Assembly: GCF_014200725.1 (NCBI RefSeq)
Contig: NZ_JACHCL010000003.1
Location: forward strand, 124,001 to 188,000
From: Janthinobacterium silvisoli
GTDB taxonomy: Bacteria; Pseudomonadota; Gammaproteobacteria; Burkholderiales; Burkholderiaceae_D
Direction of reading: 5' to 3'
DNA: 64,000 bases
Shown: in pieces, positions 16,587-25,890 of the stretch
Numbering within the stretch: the stretch's first letter is position 1
How the letters are laid out: every line of letters starts with the position of its first letter
Notes under the pieces: generated by a model
What the model saw: only the letters and a program-made list of their open reading frames with translations
Told to the model about the DNA's origin: nothing
Database searches by the model: none
Made by a program: the position numbers and the translations under genes

Positions 16587-18350
16587 ATGGCCAGCAACAC
16601 ACCTGAATTCATCCCTGAATCCTCCCCCGAAGACGCGATCTCGCCGCGCGCGGCCGAACTGGCCAACCGCCGCCACCAGATCTGGCCAATTTTCAGCGCC
16701 GCCGAACTGCGCCGCCTGGAACGCTTCGGCCACCGCGCCTGCTACGCCGATGGCGCCAGCATGTTCAAGGCTGGCAGCAGCGACTTCGGCATGCTGGTCA
16801 TCCTGTCTGGCAAGGTGGCCATCAGCCGCCACGAAGGCCTGGGCAAGACTTCGCCGATGAGCGAATTGACACCCGGCCAGTTTGTTGCCGAAGTAGCGCA
16901 ACTGTCAGGCCGGCCGGCCCTCGTCAACGGCCACGCGGTGGGCAACGTGGAAGTACTGATCATCAGTTCGGAATCGCTGCGCGCGCTGGTGGTGGCCGAA
17001 GCGGAACTGGGCGAGCGCATCGTGCGCGCCCTGATACTGCGCCGGGTCGGCCTGATCGAAGTCAACTCGGGCGGCCCGGTGCTGGTCGGCCCGCGCGGCA
17101 ATGGCAATCTGTTCCACATGCAAAGTTTTTTGTCGAGCAATGGCCATCCGCACACGGTACTCGATCCGGCCCAGGATGAAGCCGCCGCTGCGCTGGTCGA
17201 GCGTTACCAGGGCACGCCGCCGGAATGGCCGCTGGTGGTGTGTCCCGATGGCAATGTCATGAAAAACCCCAGCCACGCGGAACTGGGGCGCTGCCTGGGC
17301 ATGCTGCCCGACTTATCGGGCGACCGTATCTTCGACGTGCTGGTGGTGGGCGCCGGGCCATCGGGCCTGGCCACGGCCGTGTATGCGGCGTCGGAAGGCT
17401 TGTCCGTGCTGGCGCTGGAACAGCGGGCGTATGGCGGCCAGGCAGGCGCCAGCGCGCGCATCGAAAATTACCTGGGTTTTCCAACCGGTATCTCGGGCCG
17501 CGCCCTGGCCGGCCGCGCCTTTGTGCAGGCACAGAAATTCGGCGTCGAGATCGCCACCCCGGCCAGTGCCGCCAAATTGCAATGCGACAGCTGGCCGCTG
17601 CGCCTGACCTTGACGGACGGCACCACGGTACGCGCCCGCACGGTGGTGCTGTCGTGCGGCGCGCGCTACCGCCGCCCGTCGCTGGCCAACCTGAAAACCT
17701 ATGAGGGACGGGGCGTGTATTACTGGGCTTCGCCGATCGAGGCCAAGCTGTGCAAGCAGGAAGAAATCGTACTGGTGGGCGGTGGCAACTCGGCGGGCCA
17801 GGCGGCGGTGTTCCTGTCCGGTCACGCCAATAAGGTACATGTGGTGATACGCGGCCCCAGCCTGGCGGCCAGCATGTCGAGCTACCTGATCGACCGCATC
17901 GCCGCCACGGCCAACATCAGCGTGCACGCGCACACGGAAATCATCGCGCTCGAAGGCGACGACGACGGCTTGACGAGCGTGCGCTGGCGCAACAACCAGA
18001 CGGGCCAGGAAGACGATTACGCCGTGCGCCGCGTCTTCCTGTTCGTTGGCGCCGATCCGAACACGGACTGGCTGCACGGCTGCGCCGTGGCCGTCGATGA
18101 ACAGGGTTTTATCCGCACGGGCTTTGACGTCACGCGCGAGGAATGCCGCGCCCGCATCCGCGCCGGCGACACGCGCGACGACAACTTGCCGGAACGGGCC
18201 GCGCTGGAAACCAGTGTGCCCGGCGTCTTCGCCATCGGCGACGTGCGCGCCGGTTCCACCAAGCGCGTGGCGGCCGCCGTGGGCGAGGGAGCAGCCGTGG
18301 TTTCCCAAATCCACGGCTTCCTGGCAAAACTGCCTGCAGGCATCGCCTGA
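16587..18350 (+). CDS. Cyclic-nucleotide-domain / thioredoxin-reductase-like fusion
   Basis: 587 residues with two parts. Residues ~30-150 form a CRP-type cNMP-binding beta-roll (LSGKVAISRHEG, FVAEVAQLSGRPALVN). A short thioredoxin-like linker region follows (HTVLDPAQDEAAAALVERYQ). Residues ~250-580 are a thioredoxin-reductase-like flavoprotein: FAD site VVGAGPSGLATAVYAA, RIENYLGFPTGISG, NADPH site VLVGGGNSAGQAAVFLSGHA and C-terminal FAD motif VPGVFAIGDVRAGSTKR. The redox CxxC of true thioredoxin reductases is absent: the corresponding place reads YYWASPIEAKLC. So it is unlikely to reduce thioredoxin by the usual route; electron acceptor and ligand are unknown. No clear ribosome binding site is seen before the ATG. 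Confidence 0.88.
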   Translation: MASNTPEFIPESSPEDAISPRAAELANRRHQIWPIFSAAELRRLERFGHRACYADGASMFKAGSSDFGMLVILSGKVAISRHEGLGKTSPMSELTPGQFVAEVAQLSGRPALVNGHAVGNVEVLIISSESLRALVVAEAELGERIVRALILRRVGLIEVNSGGPVLVGPRGNGNLFHMQSFLSSNGHPHTVLDPAQDEAAAALVERYQGTPPEWPLVVCPDGNVMKNPSHAELGRCLGMLPDLSGDRIFDVLVVGAGPSGLATAVYAASEGLSVLALEQRAYGGQAGASARIENYLGFPTGISGRALAGRAFVQAQKFGVEIATPASAAKLQCDSWPLRLTLTDGTTVRARTVVLSCGARYRRPSLANLKTYEGRGVYYWASPIEAKLCKQEEIVLVGGGNSAGQAAVFLSGHANKVHVVIRGPSLAASMSSYLIDRIAATANISVHAHTEIIALEGDDDGLTSVRWRNNQTGQEDDYAVRRVFLFVGADPNTDWLHGCAVAVDEQGFIRTGFDVTREECRARIRAGDTRDDNLPERAALETSVPGVFAIGDVRAGSTKRVAAAVGEGAAVVSQIHGFLAKLPAGIA

Positions 18351-18354
18351 CGGA

Positions 18355-19710
18355 TTAACGCAGCGGCGTCGGGTAGGTGGCAACGCTGACGTTGCCATCC
18401 TTGTCGATCGCCTGGACGCCAAAGAAATAGTTATCTTTCGATAGCTTGATCTTCGCTTGCGTGACATTGCCCACGTCTTTCGCGCCTTGCCACTGGTCGG
18501 CCGTGGTGGCCCGCCAGACGACGCGGTAGCCGGCCAGGTCCGGTTCCGTGTTCGGCTGCCAGACCAGTGAAGTGTCGTTTTCCAGCTGTGCCGTGCGCAC
18601 TTGCACGCCGCTTGGGGCGGCTGGCGCCAGGGCCAGCGAGGCCAGCGCCGCCGCATTTACGCGGGCCACCTTGGCCACGTAGTCATAATCGACGAATTGC
18701 GGCAAGTCGCCATACTGCTTGCCACCTTCCTCGCGCACGTTCTGGTGCTGGTGCGCAAAATCCTCGTGCGGTTCCGTAAAACGCAGGGCGGCATAGCCTT
18801 GCGCCAGGAAAGGCATATGGTCGCCGCCGCGCAGATAGCGGTCGGCGCGCTGGATCACATTGACCTGGAAACCGGGTACATAGCGCTCGCCCACCTGCTT
18901 CACGTGGCGCGCCAGCTGGCGCGAAATCGAGTCGTTTTCGCCCCCCGTCGCCACCAGGCCGCGCACGCCATCGCTCATTTCCTTCACTGCCGGGATGCCT
19001 TCGGCAAACAGGCGCACCTGGCCGCCATCGACGGTGCCGTCGTCGGCGCGTGAACTGCCGATGATGTCATTGTTGAGCATTCCGGCAATATTGATTTTTT
19101 TCAATTTCGCCTGTTCCGCCCAGTGGCCCGAACCGAGCAAGCCCTGCTCTTCGGCGGCCACCGTCATGAACACCAGCGTGGCGTCAAATTTGTATTGCGC
19201 CATCACGCACGCCATTTCGATCACGGCCGCAGTGCCCGAGGCATCGTCATTGGCGCCGGGGGCGTCGCTGGTGGCGTCCATCACGTCGGTGGCGCGCGAG
19301 TCGTAGTGGCCACTCACTACATAGATGCGCTCGGCCGATTGCGGCTGGCTGCCCGGCAAGGTCGCCACCACATTGACAATTTCCGTGGGACGAGAAATAC
19401 GCTTCGAAACCGGTGCGATATGGCTGTCGAAAGCTACCTGCAGGCGTCCGCCTGCCTGAGCGCCGCAGCGCTCCAGTTCCGCCTTGATCCAGCGCCGCGC
19501 GGCACCGATGCCCTGCGTGTCGGACACGGTATCGGACATGGTGTGGCGCGTCTGGAAACTGACCAGCTTGCGCACATGCGCCCCGATGCGCTGCGGCGAA
19601 ATGCCGGCCACGATCTGGGCAATTTCGGGCTGCAGCTGGTCCGCCGCCGGCGCCGCCACCACACCAGACGACAGCAAGGCCGCCGTCATTCCTGTCAACA
19701 TACGTAACAT
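18355..19710 (-). CDS. Secreted M28-family metallopeptidase
   Basis: 451 residues with a signal peptide (MLRMLTGMTAALLSSGVVAA). The co-catalytic zinc aminopeptidase domain shows its ligands in order: VVSGHYDSRA, PGANDDASGTAAVIE, the Glu-Glu pair in TVAAEEQGLLGS, NNDIIGSS, and a late histidine in FTEPHEDFAHQHQN. The last ~95 residues look like a fibronectin type III-like module (PSGVQVRTAQLENDTSLVWQ and later strands). It is probably an exported aminopeptidase that releases amino acids from peptides. Its stop is 4 bp from that of the convergent flavoprotein gene. Confidence 0.9.
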   Translation of the reverse strand: MLRMLTGMTAALLSSGVVAAPAADQLQPEIAQIVAGISPQRIGAHVRKLVSFQTRHTMSDTVSDTQGIGAARRWIKAELERCGAQAGGRLQVAFDSHIAPVSKRISRPTEIVNVVATLPGSQPQSAERIYVVSGHYDSRATDVMDATSDAPGANDDASGTAAVIEMACVMAQYKFDATLVFMTVAAEEQGLLGSGHWAEQAKLKKINIAGMLNNDIIGSSRADDGTVDGGQVRLFAEGIPAVKEMSDGVRGLVATGGENDSISRQLARHVKQVGERYVPGFQVNVIQRADRYLRGGDHMPFLAQGYAALRFTEPHEDFAHQHQNVREEGGKQYGDLPQFVDYDYVAKVARVNAAALASLALAPAAPSGVQVRTAQLENDTSLVWQPNTEPDLAGYRVVWRATTADQWQGAKDVGNVTQAKIKLSKDNYFFGVQAIDKDGNVSVATYPTPLR

Positions 19711-20065
19711 GTACTGCTCTCCTGATCGTTGTTAGCTGGACATTCTCGCATTTCCAGCAATAGCCGCGTGGCAGAGATCCGCTGAACATGCTTTTTGATG
19801 CCATAAAGCAACGCGCCACAGGAATTGAATAGCAAAACGGTAAACTTGAAAAACTTATCAATATTAAATTTCTGTTGTTTTCAAGATATTTCACATGCTC
19901 TTTTTTAAACGCTGCTATAATCTGACCAAGAAGACATAATAGTTGTCACATAAATACGAAATACACAGAATCCGGTTCGCTCACCTTACATGGTGCCGAA
20001 TCATGCCGTTGGCCAAAAAGCTCGCCGACAGTCTGTTACTCAACCTGTCTATATTGGAGCTTTTC
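19711..20065. promoter_or_regulatory. Divergent intergenic region with extended -10 promoter
   Basis: 355 bp between the M28 peptidase gene and the PEP-CTERM gene, AT-rich. An extended -10 box (TGCTATAAT, 19913-19921) faces the PEP-CTERM gene, which would leave a leader of about 140 nt; no good -35 was found. An ORF extension of the PEP-CTERM gene into this region lacks a ribosome binding site. No other gene seen. Confidence 0.4.
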
Positions 20066-20818
20066 ATGCGTAAATCTACTCTGCTGGCATTGGCCGCACT
20101 GGCATTCTTCAGCGCATCGGCTGCTCAAGCCGATAGCGTCAATCTCGTCAAAAACGGCGATTTCGAACAAACCACCAACGGCACCTCGAAGCAATTGTCG
20201 CAAAACGGTGACACCAGCGCCAACCGCACGCAACTGACCGACTGGTCGACCCAGGGCTACAACTTCGTTTTTGGTCCAAACACGGCCGACACCACGGGCT
20301 CGAACGGCCTGACCTTGTGGGGTCCGAATTCCTATAATGGCCGTGGCCCGCAAAACGGCCTGACCAATAGCCCAACGGGCGGCAATTTCGTCGCCGCCGA
20401 CTGGGATTATTTCCCTGCGCCGATCACCCAACAAGTGAGCGGCCTGGTCGCCGGTCAATCGTACACCCTGAGCTTCTCGTATGCAGCCGCGCAGCAAGTG
20501 GGCTTCACGGGCGCCAATCCGATCAATTACTGGGATGTGTCGCTGGGTAATCAATCGCAGCAAACCACCGTACTGAGCAACGCCAGCCAGGGCTTCACGG
20601 GCTGGAACCAGGCCAGCATGACGTTCACGGCCAACAGCAGCAGCGAATTGCTGTCCTTCATGGCCAAAGGCGGCCCGACGGGCGCGCCACCATTCATGCT
20701 GCTCGACGGCGTATCGCTGGTGTCGGCCGTGCCGGAACCATCGACCTGGGGCATGCTGCTGGGCGGCCTGGGCTTGCTGGGCTTTATGGTGCGCCGCCGC
20801 CGTCACAACGCAGCCTGA
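20066..20818 (+). CDS. PEP-CTERM sorted exported protein
   Basis: 250 residues from the ATG at 20066, with TTGGAG just upstream. Signal peptide MRKSTLLALAALAFFSASAAQA. The mature domain begins NLVKNGDFEQ, a pattern of choice-anchor/DUF642-like beta-sandwich proteins that bind carbohydrate or lie at the surface. The C-terminus is a textbook PEP-CTERM tail: VPEPSTWGML, a hydrophobic helix, then MVRRRRHNAA. Such tails are cut by the membrane transpeptidase exosortase (EpsH/XrtA family) and are linked to exopolysaccharide or biofilm export. No exosortase lies in the window. A terminator follows. Confidence 0.92.
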   Translation: MRKSTLLALAALAFFSASAAQADSVNLVKNGDFEQTTNGTSKQLSQNGDTSANRTQLTDWSTQGYNFVFGPNTADTTGSNGLTLWGPNSYNGRGPQNGLTNSPTGGNFVAADWDYFPAPITQQVSGLVAGQSYTLSFSYAAAQQVGFTGANPINYWDVSLGNQSQQTTVLSNASQGFTGWNQASMTFTANSSSELLSFMAKGGPTGAPPFMLLDGVSLVSAVPEPSTWGMLLGGLGLLGFMVRRRRHNAA

Positions 20819-20838
20819 TCATCTGCTGTATTGATAAG

Positions 20839-20870
20839 ATCCGGACCGGCCTTGCCCGTCCGGATTTTTT
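20839..20870 (+). terminator. Rho-independent terminator
   Basis: An 8-bp stem ATCCGGAC / GTCCGGAT followed by TTTTT, just after the PEP-CTERM gene. Confidence 0.85.
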
Positions 20871-20894
20871 ACATCTACCGTCCCTTATCCTGCC

Positions 20895-21755
20895 ATGAGC
20901 TTGCTGCAATCGATACAACAACACTTGCCCGGCCTGGCCGTGGATGTGGTGCGCCTGAGCCTGTGGCTGGTGCTGCTGACCTTGTTATTTGTGCCGCTGG
21001 AACGCTTTTTCGGCCAGCGCCACGCGGGGCGCTCCAAAGCCGAACTGTTCAGTGACCTGGGCTTTTATTTCCTTAGCAGCCTGCTGCCGGCCATCTTGCT
21101 GGCCATGCCGCTGGCGCTAATCGCGGTAGCCGGACAACGGCTGCTGCCCGACGCGATTCCCGCCACGCTGGCCGACTTGCCGCTATGGGCCAAGCTGCTG
21201 CTGGGCTTGCTGATCGGCGAAGTCGGCACTTACTGGGGGCATAGGCTCAGCCATGAAATTGCGTGGCTATGGCGTTTTCACGCCGTCCACCACAGCACCG
21301 AACACTTGTATTTTCTGGCCAATACGCGCACCCATCCGGTCGACATGATCGTCACGCGCTTGTTCGGCTTGACGCCTTTATATCTGCTGGGCCTGGCCGG
21401 CCCTGGCGCGGCCGGCAGCGCGGCGCCCGTGCTGCTGTTGCTGGTCGGCACCGTGTGGGGCTTCTTTATCCACGCCAACCTGCGCTGGCGCTTCGGCCCG
21501 CTGGAGTGGCTGGTGGCCACGCCTGCCTTCCATCACTGGCACCACAGCAAATACGACCATATCAACCGCAACTATGCGTCCACCCTGCCGGTGCTGGATC
21601 GCCTCTTCGGCACCCATCATTTGCCGCGTGAATGGCCCAGCGCCTGCGGTATCGAAGCAACAATGCCCATCAGCCTGGCTGGCCAGTTGCTCGCTCCCTG
21701 GCGCCCCGCGCCTGCCACAGCCCCACCAGCAAACAAAGCAGAGTCAGCAAACTAA
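20895..21755 (+). CDS. Sterol desaturase/fatty acid hydroxylase family protein
   Basis: 286 residues: an integral-membrane di-iron oxygenase with four or more hydrophobic segments. The three histidine clusters that bind iron are visible: HRLSHE, HAVHHSTEH and HHWHHSKYDH, with HANLRW between. The family hydroxylates or desaturates lipid substrates (sterols, hopanoids, fatty acids, carotenoids); the actual lipid here is unknown. The last 86 bp overlap the 3' end of the convergent MFS gene, and the C-terminal tail (after ISLAGQLLAPW) is low-complexity Pro/Ala/Thr. Confidence 0.88.
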   Translation: MSLLQSIQQHLPGLAVDVVRLSLWLVLLTLLFVPLERFFGQRHAGRSKAELFSDLGFYFLSSLLPAILLAMPLALIAVAGQRLLPDAIPATLADLPLWAKLLLGLLIGEVGTYWGHRLSHEIAWLWRFHAVHHSTEHLYFLANTRTHPVDMIVTRLFGLTPLYLLGLAGPGAAGSAAPVLLLLVGTVWGFFIHANLRWRFGPLEWLVATPAFHHWHHSKYDHINRNYASTLPVLDRLFGTHHLPREWPSACGIEATMPISLAGQLLAPWRPAPATAPPANKAESAN

Positions 21756-23070
21756 GCACCAGCAATAGCCACAATGCCGCTTGAAAGCCCGGTAAAAAAA
21801 CGGTCTTGCCGCCTGCCGCCTGGAATACGACGGTAGCGATCGTCAGCCCCAGCGCCGCGCCCACATTGTGCAAGGTCCAGGCGGCGCCCATGGCCACGCC
21901 CGCCAACTGCGGCGAAACGGACGCCAGCGCCGCCACCGTGGCCGGCCCTAGGATGCAACCCCAGCCTGTACCCATGCAAGCCAGCGCCACCACCACCCAG
22001 GTCCAGCTGGTATCTTGCACAAAAACGGCCTGCATGGCCGCCGATACTGCCAGGAACATGAAACCAAGCGCCAGCAGCGGCGCCGTGCCAAAACGGTCGG
22101 CGGCGCGGCCTGCCTGCGGCGACACCAGCGCCATCACGGCCGTGATCGGCAGCAGCAGCCAGCCGATCTGGCTGCTGCCCTGCCCCCGCACTTCGCCAAG
22201 ATACAGGGGCAGCAAGAAGAAGGCGGCGCAATAAAAGAAGGCCAGTGAAAAGTTCGCCAGGCTGGCCAGCAGGAAACGGCCATTCACGAATAAGGTCATT
22301 TGCAGCAGGGGCGAGGCCACCGTGCGCTCGACCCACACAAAAGCCAGCAGCAAGACCAGCCCGGCGCCGGCCGTGCCCACGGTGGCTAGCGAAGTCCAGC
22401 CCCATGACCCGCCCTGGCCGATAGCCAGCAGCAGGCACGGCAGCGCCAGGGCCAGCAAGACAAAACCGGCCACGTCAAAGCGCTGGTCTGCTTCGCCGCG
22501 CGACTCCGCCACCCGGCCCAGGCACAGCATGAAGGCGATAACGATCAAGGGCGCGTTGAGCAGGAACACGGAACGCCAGCCCAGGCTGGCCACCAGCAAG
22601 CCACCCGCCACGGGACCGACGGCCAGGCCCAGGCCATTGGCCGCAAACAACATGCCCAGCGCCGTGCCCCGTTCGCTTTCCGGAAACGCATGGGCGACGA
22701 TGGCCGCCGAGGTGGTGTACAAGGCCGCGCATGCCACGCCCTGCACCAAACGCCAGGCGACGAGGATGGCAATCGATGACGCCAGGCCCGCGCCCAGGGA
22801 GGCCAGGCCAAACACCAGCATGCCCAGATACAGCAAACGGCGCCGCCCCAGCAAGTCGGCCAGGCGGCCGGCCGCCACCATGCAGGCCGACAAGGCCATC
22901 ACGAACACCGTGACGACCCATTGCATCTGGTCCACGCTGGCTGTCAACTCCGTCTGGATCGCCGGGATGGCGGTGTTGACGATGGTAAAGTCGATACAAC
23001 CCAGAAAGCTGGCGATAGCGATACCGGCCAGGGCCAGCCAGCGGCGGCGGCTCTCAATATGGTTGTGCAT
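21670..23070 (-). CDS. MFS multidrug-type efflux transporter (DHA2-like)
   Basis: About 466 residues with roughly 14 hydrophobic segments, as in the DHA2 (EmrB/QacA) family of proton-driven drug exporters. Visible signatures: motif FLGCIDFTIVNTAIPAIQTEL in TM1 (split by position), GRLADLLGRRRLL between TM2 and TM3, and the motif-C-like stretch GLGLAVGPVAGGLL. The start is set at MHNHIES (23070); an ATG at 23088 is also possible. It is divergent from a LysR gene at 23194, which probably regulates it. The substrate is unknown. Its 3' end overlaps the convergent sterol-desaturase-like gene. Confidence 0.88.
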   Translation of the reverse strand: MHNHIESRRRWLALAGIAIASFLGCIDFTIVNTAIPAIQTELTASVDQMQWVVTVFVMALSACMVAAGRLADLLGRRRLLYLGMLVFGLASLGAGLASSIAILVAWRLVQGVACAALYTTSAAIVAHAFPESERGTALGMLFAANGLGLAVGPVAGGLLVASLGWRSVFLLNAPLIVIAFMLCLGRVAESRGEADQRFDVAGFVLLALALPCLLLAIGQGGSWGWTSLATVGTAGAGLVLLLAFVWVERTVASPLLQMTLFVNGRFLLASLANFSLAFFYCAAFFLLPLYLGEVRGQGSSQIGWLLLPITAVMALVSPQAGRAADRFGTAPLLALGFMFLAVSAAMQAVFVQDTSWTWVVVALACMGTGWGCILGPATVAALASVSPQLAGVAMGAAWTLHNVGAALGLTIATVVFQAAGGKTVFLPGFQAALWLLLVLSLLTLLCLLVGLWQARGARERATGQPG

Positions 23071-23193
23071 GGCTACTCCACTCTTCAATGATCAGACGCT
23101 TGATTCTATCTGCGACTGGAAAGCGCCAGTCAAGCCACTCATTCCCATCATTTGATACTAAAATGATCGAATCAACTATCGACAGGACTGGCC

Positions 23194-24114
23194 ATGATCT
23201 CCAATGAACGCTTTGCCGGCATACGCGCCTTCGTGCAGGCGGTGGAAGCGGGCAACTTCAGCCGCGCCGCGCAGCAGCTGGGCATGTCGCCGTCCAGCGT
23301 GGGCAAGGCCGTGGCCCGCCTGGAACAACGGCTGGACGTGCGCCTGTTCCATCGCACCACGCGCAGCCTGTCGCTGACCGATGAGGGACTGGCCTTTCAC
23401 GACAGCTGCCTGCGCGCCCTGCGCGAACTGGAGCAGGCCGAAGCGGGCCTGGCCGAGCGGCGCAGCCAGCCTGCGGGACGGCTGCGCATCACCGTGCCCG
23501 TGCTGCTGGGACGTGACTGGGTCATGCCGGTGTTGTTGCAACTGGCGGCGCAATATCCTGCGCTGGCGATCGAGGCGCAGTTTTCCAACCGCCCCGTCGA
23601 CTTCGCCGAGGAAGGCTGCGACCTGGCCGTGCGCATCGGCTTATTGCAAGACAGTGCCAATCTGGCGGCGCGCCAGCTGGGCGTGCAGCGCCTGGCCGTG
23701 TGCGCTGCGCCCGCTTATCTGGCGCAGCATGGTGCGCCTGCCACGCCCGATGCACTGGAGCGTCACGCCTGTATCGCCATGCTGCGCGATGGCCGGCTGG
23801 AAGCGTGGAAATTTCAGGATCTGCAGGGCAAACCGCGCGACGTCGCGATCACCTCGCGGCTGCGGCTGGGCCATCTGGAAGCCGTCAGGCAAGCGGCGCT
23901 GGCTGGCCATGGGCTGGCGCAACTACCTTTATGGCTGGTGGAAAAAGAATTGGCCAATGGCCACCTGCAGATGGTATTGGAACCGTATGCAACTGCGGGC
24001 ATGCCCCTGTACGCAGCCTGGCCCGCGTCGCGCGCCATGACGGTGCGGCTACGCCTGGTAATCGATACCTTGCGCAGCCATGTACCGCCCGGCTTGCAAG
24101 CGAATCAGCCATAA
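23194..24114 (+). CDS. LysR-family transcriptional regulator
   Basis: 306 residues. The N-terminal winged helix-turn-helix shows RAFVQAVEAGNFSRAAQQLG then SPSSVGKAVARLEQRL and RLFHRTTRSLSLTDEG, the classical LysR pattern. The effector domain follows. It faces away from the efflux transporter gene with about 120 bp between, the usual arrangement for a LysR that controls its neighbour. The inducer is unknown. Confidence 0.92.
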   Translation: MISNERFAGIRAFVQAVEAGNFSRAAQQLGMSPSSVGKAVARLEQRLDVRLFHRTTRSLSLTDEGLAFHDSCLRALRELEQAEAGLAERRSQPAGRLRITVPVLLGRDWVMPVLLQLAAQYPALAIEAQFSNRPVDFAEEGCDLAVRIGLLQDSANLAARQLGVQRLAVCAAPAYLAQHGAPATPDALERHACIAMLRDGRLEAWKFQDLQGKPRDVAITSRLRLGHLEAVRQAALAGHGLAQLPLWLVEKELANGHLQMVLEPYATAGMPLYAAWPASRAMTVRLRLVIDTLRSHVPPGLQANQP

Positions 24115-24116
24115 AA

Positions 24117-24146
24117 AAACCCGCACGGCCGGTACCGTGCGGGTTT
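24117..24146. terminator. Bidirectional terminator
   Basis: A 12-bp stem AAACCCGCACGG / CCGTGCGGGTTT lies between the convergent LysR and ComEA-like genes. The T run is longer when read on the minus strand (seven T). Confidence 0.85.
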
Positions 24147-24195
24147 CCTGGAATGCTGCGCGGCACCACCACGCAGCATGCGCTACAGCAACAAC

Positions 24196-24759
<564 letters not shown>

Positions 24760-24945
24760 ATGATCTCTCCATGAAGTGGTGTCAAACATCGTTAACAACA
24801 TTATTTCAAGCTCACTCGAACGCAAGGGAGGACAGCGCCTTAAGGCTTTAACGGCCACAGCGTGAGTTGGTTGACAAGATTGGAGCAGTGCAGAAAAGCG
24901 GACCCTGCGCCAGATCAAGCGATCCGGCGCAGCGTGGGGGGAAGT

Positions 24946-25890
24946 TTATTGCGGGAACAACTCGTCGCGGGTCACGGTAGCCGTACCCAGCTTGCCGACG
25001 ACGATGCCACCGGCACGGTTGGCCGTGCGCACCGCGTCACCCAGACCCATGCCGGCGCCCAGCATCGCCGCCATGGTGGCGATTACCGTGTCGCCCGCAC
25101 CGGAAACATCGAACACTTCGCGCGCATCGGTCGGCATGTGCACCACTTCATCGGCCGTGTACAAGCTCATGCCTTCTTCCGAACGGGTCAGCAGCAAAGC
25201 GTCCAGGCCCAGATCGGCGCGCACCTGCTGCGCGCGCTGCGTGAGCTGCTCTTCCGTGCTCCAGTTGCCGATGATGCGGCGCAATTCGGACTTGTTCGGA
25301 GTAAGCACTGATGCACCCGCATAACGCGAGAAATCGTCGCCTTTCGGATCGACCATGACAATCTTGCCAGCGGCGCGCGCTACCTTGATCATCTCGGCCA
25401 CGTTCACCAGGCTGCCCTTGGCGTAGTCCGACAGGATCACCACGTCATAGTTGGGCAGCAAGGCATTAAATTGCGCCAACTTGTCACGCAGCACCGTATC
25501 GCTGGGCGCTTCCTCGAAATCGATGCGCAGCATTTGCTGCTGGCGGCCAATCACGCGCAGCTTGATGATGGTGGAAATGGCGGCATCGCGCTTCAAATAG
25601 CTATGGATACCATCGCTGACCAGCAGCCGCTCAACCTGGCTGCCGGCCTCATCGTCGCCCACCACGCCCAGCAAACTGGTTTGCGCACCCAGCGCGGCCG
25701 CGTTGCGCGCTACGTTGGCGGCGCCACCCAGGCGCTCTTCGCGCTTTTCGATACGCACGATGGGCACCGGTGCTTCCGGAGAGATACGGCTGACGTCGCC
25801 GAACCAGTAACGGTCCAGCATCACATCGCCCACCACCAGCAGGCGCACTTCGGCCAGAGTCGCTGGCGCGATCATGTCGCGGGCGCTCAT
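24946..25890 (-). CDS. rfaE1: D-glycero-beta-D-manno-heptose-7-phosphate kinase
   Basis: 314 residues: a PfkB-type sugar kinase, the first half of what is a fused HldE in E. coli. It phosphorylates heptose 7-phosphate at C1 for ADP-heptose and LPS inner-core synthesis. Family motifs: [20 protein letters not shown] near the N-terminus (E. coli HldE style), [11 protein letters not shown], and the catalytic [12 protein letters not shown]. The adenylyltransferase half is not present here. Its start overlaps the ugd stop by 4 bp, consistent with coupling. No hldD (epimerase) lies downstream, where it is often found. Confidence 0.92.
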   Translation of the reverse strand: MSARDMIAPATLAEVRLLVVGDVMLDRYWFGDVSRISPEAPVPIVRIEKREERLGGAANVARNAAALGAQTSLLGVVGDDEAGSQVERLLVSDGIHSYLKRDAAISTIIKLRVIGRQQQMLRIDFEEAPSDTVLRDKLAQFNALLPNYDVVILSDYAKGSLVNVAEMIKVARAAGKIVMVDPKGDDFSRYAGASVLTPNKSELRRIIGNWSTEEQLTQRAQQVRADLGLDALLLTRSEEGMSLYTADEVVHMPTDAREVFDVSGAGDTVIATMAAMLGAGMGLGDAVRTANRAGGIVVGKLGTATVTRDELFPQ

